Positions 55,087 through 63,713 of a stretch of 64,000 nucleotides of DNA are shown piece after piece. The notes below the pieces were generated by a model that was not told the DNA's origin, made no database searches, and saw nothing but the letters and a program-made list of their open reading frames with translations. The position numbers and the translations under genes are program-made. Source of the stretch: Amphritea atlantica (GTDB lineage Bacteria; Pseudomonadota; Gammaproteobacteria; Pseudomonadales; Balneatricaceae); assembly GCA_024397875.1 (NCBI GenBank), contig CP073344.1:673001-737000 (forward strand), written 5' to 3'. Position 1 is the first letter of the stretch; every line of letters starts with the position of its first letter.

Positions 55087-56199
55087 TTAAAAACTATAAG
55101 ATACCGAAACAGAGCCGAAGCTGTGGGTTTCATTCTGAGTATCAAACTCCTGACTGCGGAACACCCGGGAGTAGGAAATTTTCCAGTCTTCTATCAGCAT
55201 ACTTGCGCCGAGGGTGATATCACCTACCAGATTATTTTTATCCACCGAATGGCTGTTGCTGAAGGTATTGCCGTCGAGGAAGATATCCCGCAATACCCAG
55301 CGACCATCGATGGCCATAAACCCGTGCAGACCGAAGTTCTGGTCGCGGCTGTAGCCGGTGGTTTTCTGGGTGCGAGGGTCCTGACTGCCGGGCGCGCTGT
55401 TATCGCCCCCGGGGCGCAGGGATGACGTGCCGAAATCATCCGGCAGCGACCAGCCAAGGCGCAGTTCGGCCCCGGCATTCATATAGGTGGCAACGTTGCC
55501 CAGACTGGCACCGCCATGCCAGATTACATCGTATTCGAGGTCGCCTTTGATGCGCTGGACCGGCATACGGTATTTGCGCTCATAGACCAGTTGCAGCCCC
55601 AGTTCATTACTCAGTTGGTTATCCCAGCCGTCAAACTTTTCGATACCGCGGACATCGTGAACTAAATCCTGTGCTTCCTTTGCCAGTGATGCCGGACCGA
55701 TAAGACCGATATTCATAATGGCAGAATCCATTCGTTGCTTATGCTTCAGGTGATAACCCATACCCAGATAGAGCCAGCCGGCATAGGGCCGGTCATCAGG
55801 ATCAATCGTCGTGCGCTTGCTATCTTTCGGGGTAAACATCTGCTGCCCCAGAGTAACCACCAGGTTGCGAACGATCTCATCCTGTTTCAGCGGCGTATCG
55901 TCAAACAAACCCAGCGGCGCGGTAATATAGCGGTTATAGCGCCTGACCCATACCGGCAGACTTTTATCATCGAGATAGCTGCTCAGGTCCGGTGAAGTCC
56001 ATGATAAACGGATGCCGTTGGTGTACTGCTGGTCAGTATCGGCAAACAGGTCGTTTTCCAGATAGAAGTTGAAGGTTCCCGGATTTGATTCACTGCCGAG
56101 CAGGGCTTTCTGTTCCCTCGATAGCGGCTCTGTTGATTCCGCCAGCAGGGGGGCTGACAGTGTCAGCCCTGCGGTCAGTATTACGGCAGTTTTTTTCAT
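55087..56199 (-). CDS. lpxR: lipid A deacylase LpxR-like outer-membrane protein (DUF2219)
   Basis: A 370-residue barrel with a signal peptide (ending PLLAES). It shows the LpxR pattern FYLENDLFADTDQQYTNGIRLSW, which carries the Asn-Asp and Thr-Asn calcium and active-site residues, and a later DLVHDVRG with the candidate catalytic His. It ends in SVSYSF. LpxR removes the 3'-acyloxyacyl chain of lipid A. It overlaps the DsbB-like gene by one base (TGATG) and is cotranscribed with it. Specificity is not proven. Confidence 0.82.
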   Translation of the reverse strand: MKKTAVILTAGLTLSAPLLAESTEPLSREQKALLGSESNPGTFNFYLENDLFADTDQQYTNGIRLSWTSPDLSSYLDDKSLPVWVRRYNRYITAPLGLFDDTPLKQDEIVRNLVVTLGQQMFTPKDSKRTTIDPDDRPYAGWLYLGMGYHLKHKQRMDSAIMNIGLIGPASLAKEAQDLVHDVRGIEKFDGWDNQLSNELGLQLVYERKYRMPVQRIKGDLEYDVIWHGGASLGNVATYMNAGAELRLGWSLPDDFGTSSLRPGGDNSAPGSQDPRTQKTTGYSRDQNFGLHGFMAIDGRWVLRDIFLDGNTFSNSHSVDKNNLVGDITLGASMLIEDWKISYSRVFRSQEFDTQNETHSFGSVSVSYSF

Positions 56200-56720
56200 C
56201 AGAAGAACAGGTTTCTCTGGGCTTTTTTAATCATGATTTTCCAGACGATCAGCAGCAGAAACAGCAGGATAATAAGTGACAGGTGGGCCACGCTCAGCTG
56301 ATAGAGTTGCCAGTCAGGCACGGGGCAGATACCAGCATTGTTAAATGTAGTGAGCAGCGCGTTGAGACTGCCTTTTTCCAGCAGTGCTGAGGTGCTCAGC
56401 TGGCAACTGTCAGCAACAGTGCTGCTATCGGCAAACAGGCTGCGCACAATGGTCACCAGGCCTGCGGTTATCAACAGCAGGTGGAGTGTCGCCAGCAATC
56501 GCTGAAAGTAGAAACTCCGGTTGACCAGAAATCCGATCAGAAACAGTCCGGCCATCAGCAACAGTATGATGCGAACGACGGAACACAGCGCGCAGTTACT
56601 CTGAGCGATTAACGGTTCAATATAGACCTCTGCAACGGCGAGACTAATGACGCAGATGAAGAAGCCGAGTGTGTTATTTGAACGATATGAGGGCTTACCT
56701 GATACTCCAACGGTGCTCAC
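56199..56720 (-). CDS. DsbB-like disulfide-exchange membrane protein
   Basis: A 173-residue inner-membrane protein with four predicted membrane segments. A CALC pair (QSNCALCSVVRI) follows the first segment, and a second Cys pair (ADSCQL and NAGICPVPDW) lies in the second periplasmic loop, as in DsbB. DsbB reoxidises DsbA and passes electrons to quinone. The fit is by topology and Cys pattern, and sequence similarity is modest. It lies upstream of the lpxR-like gene in one transcript. Confidence 0.7.
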   Translation of the reverse strand: MSTVGVSGKPSYRSNNTLGFFICVISLAVAEVYIEPLIAQSNCALCSVVRIILLLMAGLFLIGFLVNRSFYFQRLLATLHLLLITAGLVTIVRSLFADSSTVADSCQLSTSALLEKGSLNALLTTFNNAGICPVPDWQLYQLSVAHLSLIILLFLLLIVWKIMIKKAQRNLFF

Positions 56721-56744
56721 ATTATAGTCCTGTTCATCTAAAGT

Positions 56745-57080
56745 TTATTTTTTAGACCATTGTCCGTTAGGGGTTTGAACATACTGACCCGCCGGTGTCC
56801 GTTGAATCAGCCGTTCACCAATACGCAGTTCAATAATATTAACTTCAACGCCAGCGTTCCGGGCGGTTTCGGCGTAGGCTTCCCGGCGCTTGTTGTTAAT
56901 GGTTTTAACCAGCGTATTGACCTCCGGGGTACTTTTTACGGCGCCCAGATAGCCGTTGAGTTGTTCACCAACCAGTCCTTGGCGCTTGGCGTCATCCAGG
57001 CTGATCGCCCAGGCAGCGGGGGTGATTACCAGACTCAGCAGCAGGGTCGCGAATGTCAGGATATTTTTTATCTGCTTCAT
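56745..57080 (-). CDS. ydbL: YdbL-family periplasmic protein
   Basis: A 111-residue secreted protein (signal peptide ends PAAWA). It has the DUF1318 pattern ISLDDAKRQGLVGEQLNGYLG, then VKTINNKRREAYAETARNAG. In E. coli, YdbL belongs to the ydbH-ynbE-ydbL operon and affects the YdbH-YnbE intermembrane bridge. The gene order here is ydbH-ynbE-ydbL, as in E. coli. Confidence 0.88.
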   Translation of the reverse strand: MKQIKNILTFATLLLSLVITPAAWAISLDDAKRQGLVGEQLNGYLGAVKSTPEVNTLVKTINNKRREAYAETARNAGVEVNIIELRIGERLIQRTPAGQYVQTPNGQWSKK

Positions 57081-57091
57081 TGTGCTGCTCC

Positions 57092-57292
57092 TCAGAATAG
57101 TTCGCTGTTTTCTTCTAACAGATTATCGATCTCTTTATCGACCTTAACCAGTATCTCGTGTTTTATCTTAACATTGAGGTTGATGGTGATAGGCTCATTG
57201 GGAACGGCGACCTGCACTGTTGGTGTACAGGCCGCCAGCATCAGCATCAGACTGCACAATGTCAGCGATTGTAGTGTTTTTGGCATATACAT
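57092..57292 (-). CDS. ynbE: YnbE-family outer-membrane lipoprotein
   Basis: A 66-residue lipoprotein with lipobox LMLAAC and a short mature part, PNEPITINLNVKIKHEILVK, that matches YnbE. In E. coli, YnbE multimers extend the YdbH groove to the outer membrane for phospholipid transport. GGAG lies 8 bases before the ATG at 57292. It is 11 bases from ydbL. Confidence 0.88.
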   Translation of the reverse strand: MYMPKTLQSLTLCSLMLMLAACTPTVQVAVPNEPITINLNVKIKHEILVKVDKEIDNLLEENSELF

Positions 57293-57362
57293 ATGCTGTT
57301 CTCCGTCAATAGTAAAGCATGTTCATGATGCCGTTGTGGCAGCCCTGCCTGAATGTCATTTG

Positions 57363-59729
57363 TTAACGGTATCGCTTTTCCAGTGTTTTCGTCAATTTGT
57401 CTGTAAATTGAAGGGCTTGTAGCAATTTAGGAATGTTTTCCTCAATATTAATTGTAAAGTCCACTGGCTGTCCCCGGTTCCAGTCCGGGTTGTGTCCCTT
57501 TAGATGGGTTTTCAGCAGGGCTTCCCCATCCGGTTGGTAATCCAGTTCAATTCCCAGACGCTCGTAGCGCATATTACGCAGCGCATCAAACGCGATTTCC
57601 AGCGTAGGAGTTGTCTTGGTCAGGGCCAGAAACTCCGCCGGTGGTTCGAATCTGATCCAGCCTCCTGCCGGGGTGCTGAAAACCTGTCCTCCCTCAATGG
57701 TCAGCTTGCCCTCACTGAACCGGATCGGCATCTGGCCATTGAGGGTGCCGCTGCCGGTCAGTCCCTCCTGCTGTTCCAGAGCGATCAGCTGCGCCAGGTC
57801 GATTCCGGTGACTGCTACTGCTGTTGTGAAATCGGGATTATCCAGTGACAGTTTCACCGGCAGGGTAGTCACCGTACCACCGAGTAGCTCGACAGTGCTA
57901 CTGTTTAGTTGTGCCGACTGTCGGCCCGCCGGGCTTTGTTCAAAGCGGTAACGTCCGGAGAAGTTTTGCAGTGGCACACCCACATCGATAAAGGCAATCT
58001 TCAGCTGACCGGTATCCTCTAATTTACCCCTATGGTTCTTAACCGTTTCTGAATTCCAATCGATCTCGTAGAGATGGGTCTGATCGAAACTGAGACTGGC
58101 TTTTTCTGTCCGGTTTAACATCCGTAGTGCGATGCTGTTGTTAGCCAGGTCCAGCCAGCCCCGCTGCCGCAGGGTGCCCGCGGTGAATACCAGTTCCGGA
58201 GGGATCTCTTTGCTGAAACGGCGCAGCAGTTTTTCGATACCTTTGAGGGGCACCGCCGTTTTCCAGTAACCGGTGGTGTGGTTGTTTACCCACTGAGTGG
58301 TGGTTGATCCACTTATCTGTGTATCGCTGGCCAGCAGGTGATCCTGTACGTTGAGGGTGAAACGGTTGATGATTGAATCCGGGCTGATTGCAGCACGGTT
58401 GTGGAGTCGGATCTGAGGCAGGAGGTGGTTGTCATAGCTCCCCTCTATTCTGGCAGCGTGCAGCTCGGCCTGTAAGCGTTGCTCATTGATGCTGATCTCA
58501 GAGAGTGACAGCGATAGCGGTGTGGTGCTGATCTGCATATCCGCTTGTCCGGGTGTTTTAATCGTGACCGGTTGCAACCTGAGACGCAGATCGGTCCGGG
58601 GAAGGTCGAGGGCGCTAATACCGGCTTGTCTGAGCTTTTCCACTGAGCTCTTAAGTTGCAGTGGGTTAACCAGCTCAGCCTGAATAGCGGCGCTGCTGAC
58701 TATTGGCGCACCGGTCTGCTTTCCCAGGGTTGCAAACTGTTTACCGCTGACAGATAAGCTCTCTATCGTCAGTGCCAGTTCACCGTTATCCAGTGTCAGG
58801 TCTGAGTTCTGCTGTATATCCAGTTGTGCCAGTTCGGGCAGCGGTTGCTGCAGGGAAACCTGGCTGGTTAACCGGTATTGGTGACGGGCCGCACTGAAAC
58901 GGCTGTTCAGCGGGATTTCGCTACGGCCGGTAGCGCTAACCGTGCCGGATATCTCCGGCAGAGCGGTGATGTTGGAGAGCCCGGGCAGCGCGCTTAACAG
59001 CGGCTGTTGTAGCAACGTCTGAAGTTGTTCCGGATAGAGGATTGTTTCGCTGCGAACGCTGAGCAGAGGGTTCTGATATGCTAGTGAAAACTGCGTTTCA
59101 ATGGCCGTATTCTCTCGGGTGAACAGAGTCAGCTGGCCTTTGTCCTGATGATCTGCGATCAGTTTCACTGTGAGCTGCGGTGCATTTTCGATCTGCTCAA
59201 CGCTTATGGTGAGCCGGTCTCGATCGGTTGACAGGTTGCCGGAAAAAATCAGCGGCAGAAAGTTGTTTGAATCAGGGCTGCTGATGCTGACGCTGTAATG
59301 TGCCAGCTCAACGCTGTCGGCGGGTATCTGACTTAACAGATAGGAGGGCAGTGGGGGAGCTGGCAACGGGATCGTTGCTGCTGGTTGCCCGGTTGCGTCT
59401 GCCGAGCCTGTCGCAAGTTGAAGATCCAGTTGCAGCGCTTCGATAGTCAGGCTTTTAACCCGGTGGGTATTAAATAACTGCCAGAGGGTAAAGCGCAGGC
59501 TGATTGTTTCGGCGGTGAGGCTGAAAGAGGTATCGGGTGTATGCTTTTCCAGTTTTAGTTTGCTGATCTCGATGCGGTTAAGGCCGGGTCTTTGTAACTC
59601 AAAGCTGGCATTGATCTGTTGCCCGGCCAGTGCCTGGCGCACGCTGTATTCTGCAATCGCAGGCAGAGCAGCGTAGAGACCGGTGATCAGTAGGATAAGG
59701 AGAGCAGTCGCTATCAGCAGTTTGCGCAT
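57363..59729 (-). CDS. ydbH: YdbH-family AsmA-like phospholipid transport protein
   Basis: A 788-residue AsmA-like protein with an N-terminal anchor (LLIATALLILLITGLYAAL) and a long beta-groove region. The C-terminal part ends with GGWIRFEPPAEFLAL, LRNMRYERLGIELDYQPDG and GHNPDWNRGQPVDFTINIEEN, the last being a TamB/YhdP-like signature (NP, then LN-E). In E. coli, YdbH is one of three bridges (with TamB and YhdP) that move phospholipids to the outer membrane. It is the first gene of the operon. Confidence 0.88.
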   Translation of the reverse strand: MRKLLIATALLILLITGLYAALPAIAEYSVRQALAGQQINASFELQRPGLNRIEISKLKLEKHTPDTSFSLTAETISLRFTLWQLFNTHRVKSLTIEALQLDLQLATGSADATGQPAATIPLPAPPLPSYLLSQIPADSVELAHYSVSISSPDSNNFLPLIFSGNLSTDRDRLTISVEQIENAPQLTVKLIADHQDKGQLTLFTRENTAIETQFSLAYQNPLLSVRSETILYPEQLQTLLQQPLLSALPGLSNITALPEISGTVSATGRSEIPLNSRFSAARHQYRLTSQVSLQQPLPELAQLDIQQNSDLTLDNGELALTIESLSVSGKQFATLGKQTGAPIVSSAAIQAELVNPLQLKSSVEKLRQAGISALDLPRTDLRLRLQPVTIKTPGQADMQISTTPLSLSLSEISINEQRLQAELHAARIEGSYDNHLLPQIRLHNRAAISPDSIINRFTLNVQDHLLASDTQISGSTTTQWVNNHTTGYWKTAVPLKGIEKLLRRFSKEIPPELVFTAGTLRQRGWLDLANNSIALRMLNRTEKASLSFDQTHLYEIDWNSETVKNHRGKLEDTGQLKIAFIDVGVPLQNFSGRYRFEQSPAGRQSAQLNSSTVELLGGTVTTLPVKLSLDNPDFTTAVAVTGIDLAQLIALEQQEGLTGSGTLNGQMPIRFSEGKLTIEGGQVFSTPAGGWIRFEPPAEFLALTKTTPTLEIAFDALRNMRYERLGIELDYQPDGEALLKTHLKGHNPDWNRGQPVDFTINIEENIPKLLQALQFTDKLTKTLEKRYR

Positions 59730-59784
59730 TTACTCCTCCCTGTTAAAACATGAAACCCTGTTACTAACAAAGTTATGCTAATGA

Positions 59785-60195
59785 TTAAATATCGTCCAAC
59801 TCCATCTCATAGAGCCGATCGACCGCATCCCTCAGATGAAAGATGATATCTGTATACTGGTCACTGTCGGTGGCAATATCAATATCACAGAGCCGGTCGG
59901 CGGTTTCTTCCAGAGAGGCGCCCTGAGCACTGATTCCGTTATCATCCAGTAGCCAGTGAATCAGACCATAGATCTCCGCCCGGGTTTCAATGGCATCCAG
60001 ATCTTTCAGAAAAGCGCTGCGAAGCTGCTGCAGCGTAGCAAACAGCGGATCATCCCGGTCTGTTGCTACATAGCGTCTGAGCAGGGTGTCGGCGTCCTCG
60101 ATAAGGTAATCTGCAGCGCCGGGCGGCGTGGCCGTTTCGTTATCGCAGGGTTCAATCTGGAACCCATTGCTGGTGTCTCGAATGATAAAACGCAT
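59785..60195 (-). CDS. acidic hypothetical protein
   Basis: A 136-residue, highly acidic cytoplasmic protein, with no membrane segment and no recognised domain. Its second half is helical (AIETRAEIYGLIHWLLDDNG, DQYTDIIFHLRDAVDRLYEM). It lies between ydbH and an O-methyltransferase gene on the same strand, with gaps of 55 and 68 bases. Function is unknown. Confidence 0.6.
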   Translation of the reverse strand: MRFIIRDTSNGFQIEPCDNETATPPGAADYLIEDADTLLRRYVATDRDDPLFATLQQLRSAFLKDLDAIETRAEIYGLIHWLLDDNGISAQGASLEETADRLCDIDIATDSDQYTDIIFHLRDAVDRLYEMELDDI

Positions 60196-60263
60196 ATGAC
60201 GGTGTCCTGTCGACTACAGTTTAACGGAGTACATATCTGTCAGGCGCTTAGCCAGGATCATCT

Positions 60264-60905
60264 CTAGCGAATTTTGCGGACAACGTTGAGACCATCTCTG
60301 ACGGTCAGGAAGACGTTTTCCACATCCGGGTCCTGAGCGATCACCCGGTTGGTTTCCACCAGAATATCGTCGATTTCCGATTCTGGCTGCACCACTTTGC
60401 CCGACCAGAGCACATTGTCCAGAATGATCAGTCCGCCGGGACGGGTCATCTCTTTTACCCGGTTGTAGTAGTTGAGATAGTTACGCTTATCGGCATCGAT
60501 AAAGGTGAAGTCCAGTTCCAGGTCGAGGTTTTCGATGGTTTCCAGCGCCCGGCCAAAGATCACTTCAATTTTATGGCCGTGTTCGCTGCGGTCATAGAAA
60601 GTCTGAGCAAACTCTATCGCCCGGGGGTTGGTTTCACAGCAGATCAGCCGACCATCTTCGGGCATCCCTTCAGCGATAGACAGCGCTGAGTAACCGGTAA
60701 ACATACCGATCTCCAGCGCTACCTTAGGCTGGTGGATCGCGCTCAGCAGTTTCAGGGTTCGGCCCACTAAACGTCCCGACAGTTTCTGAGGCCAGCCCAT
60801 ATTTTCGTTGGTTTTATCGATCAGTTCCTGCAGCAGGGGCGGCTCTTCACCGGTATGAATAAAGGCGTAATCTTCAATGGTCTCATCAACCAGATACTGG
60901 GTCAT
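60264..60905 (-). CDS. SAM-dependent O-methyltransferase (CCoAOMT/COMT-like)
   Basis: A 213-residue class I methyltransferase. The SAM-binding motif is ALEIGMFTGYSALSIAEG, the metal-binding Asp is in FTFIDADKRNYLNYYN, and the later RPGGLIILDNVLWSG gives the second Asp and Asn ligands. This is the pattern of caffeoyl-CoA/catechol O-methyltransferases that need Mg2+. Bacterial relatives methylate catechol-type compounds; the substrate is unknown here. Confidence 0.86.
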   Translation of the reverse strand: MTQYLVDETIEDYAFIHTGEEPPLLQELIDKTNENMGWPQKLSGRLVGRTLKLLSAIHQPKVALEIGMFTGYSALSIAEGMPEDGRLICCETNPRAIEFAQTFYDRSEHGHKIEVIFGRALETIENLDLELDFTFIDADKRNYLNYYNRVKEMTRPGGLIILDNVLWSGKVVQPESEIDDILVETNRVIAQDPDVENVFLTVRDGLNVVRKIR

Positions 60906-61149
60906 TCTGTTTCTCTCAACATCACGTGTCTGACCCGGACCGCCAGAGCGTTAACGCGGCCTGGTTCCGGGCGAATTTGGCATGGGATAATATCACTTTT
61001 GAGGCATATAAGGATAATCGCGTGTTACCTGGCGGATAATGCTGAACCGTGGCATTTTTTCGGCAGCATCCCGGTATATGCCATAGGTTGAGGATGAAAA
61101 ATCCCTTACAATGGCCGTTCTTAAATATCTGTAATAGTGGAGTAACCCC

Positions 61150-61500
61150 TTGGAACCCCTGATTCTGTTTCTGTGTACCGGTTTTGTTTCTATGTCTGCC
61201 GCACTGAGTGCCGGACAGCTGAATAAGCTGGCTGATGCTGACAAGCCCGCATTTATGCAAAGTCGGAATGGCGCGGTTATGGTAATTCTGGCCGGTAATC
61301 TGGGAGCGCTGACGCTGATCGGTGCGCTGGCGTATGGTTTCCGCCTGCTGGAATGGTGGATACCTCTGAGCAGCGTTTTCCTCTCATTTCCGGCGATCTC
61401 AGTGGGTATTACTCAACGCCTGTTCGGTGACAAGGTGAATCTGTTTATCATGCTGCCACTGACCCTGGTGTCTATCGGTCTGCTATATCATTTCTGGTAA
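61150..61500 (+). CDS. small membrane protein, unknown function
   Basis: A 116-residue protein with four predicted membrane segments (MEPLILFLCTGFVSMSAAL, AGNLGALTLIGALAYGF, IPLSSVFLSFPAISVG, LFIMLPLTLVSIGLLYHFW). It starts with TTG at 61150, with GGAG 7 bases upstream. It precedes rmuC by 30 bases and is probably cotranscribed. No family is recognised. Confidence 0.65.
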   Translation: MEPLILFLCTGFVSMSAALSAGQLNKLADADKPAFMQSRNGAVMVILAGNLGALTLIGALAYGFRLLEWWIPLSSVFLSFPAISVGITQRLFGDKVNLFIMLPLTLVSIGLLYHFW

Positions 61501-61530
61501 GCTTATTTTCTCTATCAATCAGGAATGACG

Positions 61531-63054
61531 ATGACCTCTGCCCAACTGACTGAACTGTTGAGTACCCCCTTGATAACTGCAGCGACTGGCGTCGTACTGG
61601 GCCTGCTGTTGGGGCTGATCTGGTCGCAACTGACCAGACAGAAACTCAGTAGTCAGCACAACGCTCAGCTACAGCAATATGAGATGGAGCGGCAGAAACT
61701 TCAGGAGCAGCTCGAACGTTTACAGATTGATCAGACGATGGCGGGCGACAGATCTCAGTATCTGGAACAGGAGCTGCGATTAAACAGTGCCAGGGTACGG
61801 GAGCTGGAGCTGGATCAGGTGCGGCTGCAGCAGGTTGAGGCGCACAAGCATGAGCTGGATGACCAACTGGCAGAGCAGCAGGAACAGCTGGATAACCTGC
61901 AGCGCTTACTGAGTCAGCGTCAGGCGCGCATTGCCGAACTGGAAAGCCGTCTGGAAAGTGAACGGGAGTCACAGTCTGAGAAACTGCAGTTGTTGACCGA
62001 GGCGCGCGATCAGCTGAAAAGTGAGTTTCAGAATCTGGCCAATAAAATCTTTGAAGAGAAGTCGGCTAAATTTACCTCTGCAAATAAAGATTCTCTCGGC
62101 TCTTTGCTCACGCCGTTGCGTGATCAGTTGGGAGAGTTTAAGCGCAAGGTAGAGGATGTCTACGATAAGGAAGCCAAAGACCGTCGCTCCCTGTATGAGC
62201 AGATAACCCAACTGAAAGAGCTTAATCAGCAGATGAGTGCTGATGCGGTTAACCTGACCAATGCCCTCAAGGGTGAGAGCAAGACCCAGGGTAACTGGGG
62301 CGAAGTAATCCTCGAGCGGGTGCTGGAGCAGTCGGGACTGCGTAAAGGCTATGAGTATGAAACCCAGGTCTCTCTCAATGAAGAGGGGCAGCGCTATATG
62401 CCGGATGTCATTATCCGTCTGCCGGATAATAAAGACGTTATTGTCGATGCCAAGGTTTCGCTGAGTGCTTATGAGAAATACTGTTCTGCCGATCAGCCCG
62501 CAGTGCAGGAGCGCGCATTAGCCGGGCACCTGCAGTCGATCCGTGGTCATATCCGGGGGCTGAGTGATAAAGCGTATCAGAGCCTGGAAGGGGTACGTTC
62601 GCTTGATTTTGTGCTGATGTTTATCCCGGTGGAGGGGGCGTTTCTGTTAGCCCTGCAACAGGATAAAGAGTTATTCAGCTTTGCCTACGAGCGCAACATT
62701 ATTCTGGTCAGTCCATCCACGTTGTTAGTCACTCTGCGTACCATCAATAATATCTGGCGTTATGAACGGCAGAATCGCTTTGCTCAGGAGATCGCCCGCC
62801 GTGGCGGAGAACTGCATGATAAGTTCGTAGGGTTTGTTGAGTCGGTGGAAGATATCGGACGTCACCTTGGCCGCACTCAGGCCGCCTATGAAACCGCTCA
62901 CAAGCGACTCAGCAGTGGCAAGGGGAATCTGGTGAATCAGGCCGCGTCATTGCATAAGCTGGGGGTGAAGAATAAGAAGGAGCTGGATAAAAAACTGACG
63001 GATAATGCGTCAGAGTCAGACCCGGATGCTGAGCAGCTGGAGATTCTGGACTGA
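61531..63054 (+). CDS. rmuC: DNA recombination protein RmuC
   Basis: A 507-residue protein with an N-terminal membrane segment, a long coiled coil (about 40-190) and the conserved RmuC nuclease-like domain (about 230-430; KTQGNWGEVILERVLEQSGL, YMPDVIIRLPDNKDVIVDAK with its Asp/Lys). RmuC limits inversions at short inverted repeats. The ATG at 61531 has AGGA 6 bases before it; the ATG at 61525 directly abuts that site. Its stop overlaps the next gene by one base. Confidence 0.92.
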   Translation: MTSAQLTELLSTPLITAATGVVLGLLLGLIWSQLTRQKLSSQHNAQLQQYEMERQKLQEQLERLQIDQTMAGDRSQYLEQELRLNSARVRELELDQVRLQQVEAHKHELDDQLAEQQEQLDNLQRLLSQRQARIAELESRLESERESQSEKLQLLTEARDQLKSEFQNLANKIFEEKSAKFTSANKDSLGSLLTPLRDQLGEFKRKVEDVYDKEAKDRRSLYEQITQLKELNQQMSADAVNLTNALKGESKTQGNWGEVILERVLEQSGLRKGYEYETQVSLNEEGQRYMPDVIIRLPDNKDVIVDAKVSLSAYEKYCSADQPAVQERALAGHLQSIRGHIRGLSDKAYQSLEGVRSLDFVLMFIPVEGAFLLALQQDKELFSFAYERNIILVSPSTLLVTLRTINNIWRYERQNRFAQEIARRGGELHDKFVGFVESVEDIGRHLGRTQAAYETAHKRLSSGKGNLVNQAASLHKLGVKNKKELDKKLTDNASESDPDAEQLEILD

Positions 63055-63713
63055 TGATCTCCGTGGTTGGCTATGGTTCACTGTTATCAGAGCATTCTGC
63101 CCGTCAGACGGTGCCGGCACTCCAGAACTTCCGGCTGGTGCGGGTGCCCGGTTATCGACGTATTTTTAATAAAGTCGGCATTGTGTTTCTCAGCCGCCAT
63201 GGGGCCGATGCGAAGAGTCTGCAACTGGCCTCCTGCTCGACCCAGCCTTGCGAGGGGAGTGAAATCATCTGCAGCCAGTTTGAGTGCTCTGCGGAAGATT
63301 TTGTCGAACTCTATGAACGCGAGCACCGGTTTCGCTGGATCGAAGTGGCAACTGTACCATTAGACCGGGCCCAGACACCGTGCGGGCCTTCTGTGGGGCG
63401 CATGTGTACCGGTTATGATGATCTGGAATACCGTCTCAATAAATGTATCACGCCGCAGGAGTATGAACTGCGGGTGGGACGTTACTATGCGGGGCCGATC
63501 TGGCGGGATGATATCCTGCCTTTTCCCCGCTATCTGGCTTTCTGCCTGCAGGCCTCGGCCTCGCAGGGTGGTGAGGTGCTGGATAACTTCCTCGACAGCA
63601 GCTACCTTGCCGATGGCCGGACATCAATCAGAACCTACCTGCAACAGACTCCGGAGTTACAGGACTGGCGCAATGTCGACACCGGTTATAACTACCGTTC
63701 CGATCAGCGCTGA
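63054..63713 (+). CDS. gamma-glutamylcyclotransferase-fold protein
   Basis: A 219-residue protein with the GGCT/BtrG fold start VVGYGSLLSEHSA (substrate-binding YGSL) and the catalytic Glu region FVELYEREHRFRWIEV. It is longer than the usual 110-150-residue domain, with a C-terminal extension (about 150-219) of unknown role. Relatives act on gamma-glutamyl peptides or form part of amide-bond editing; the substrate is unknown. TGATG overlap couples it to rmuC. Confidence 0.78.
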   Translation: MISVVGYGSLLSEHSARQTVPALQNFRLVRVPGYRRIFNKVGIVFLSRHGADAKSLQLASCSTQPCEGSEIICSQFECSAEDFVELYEREHRFRWIEVATVPLDRAQTPCGPSVGRMCTGYDDLEYRLNKCITPQEYELRVGRYYAGPIWRDDILPFPRYLAFCLQASASQGGEVLDNFLDSSYLADGRTSIRTYLQQTPELQDWRNVDTGYNYRSDQR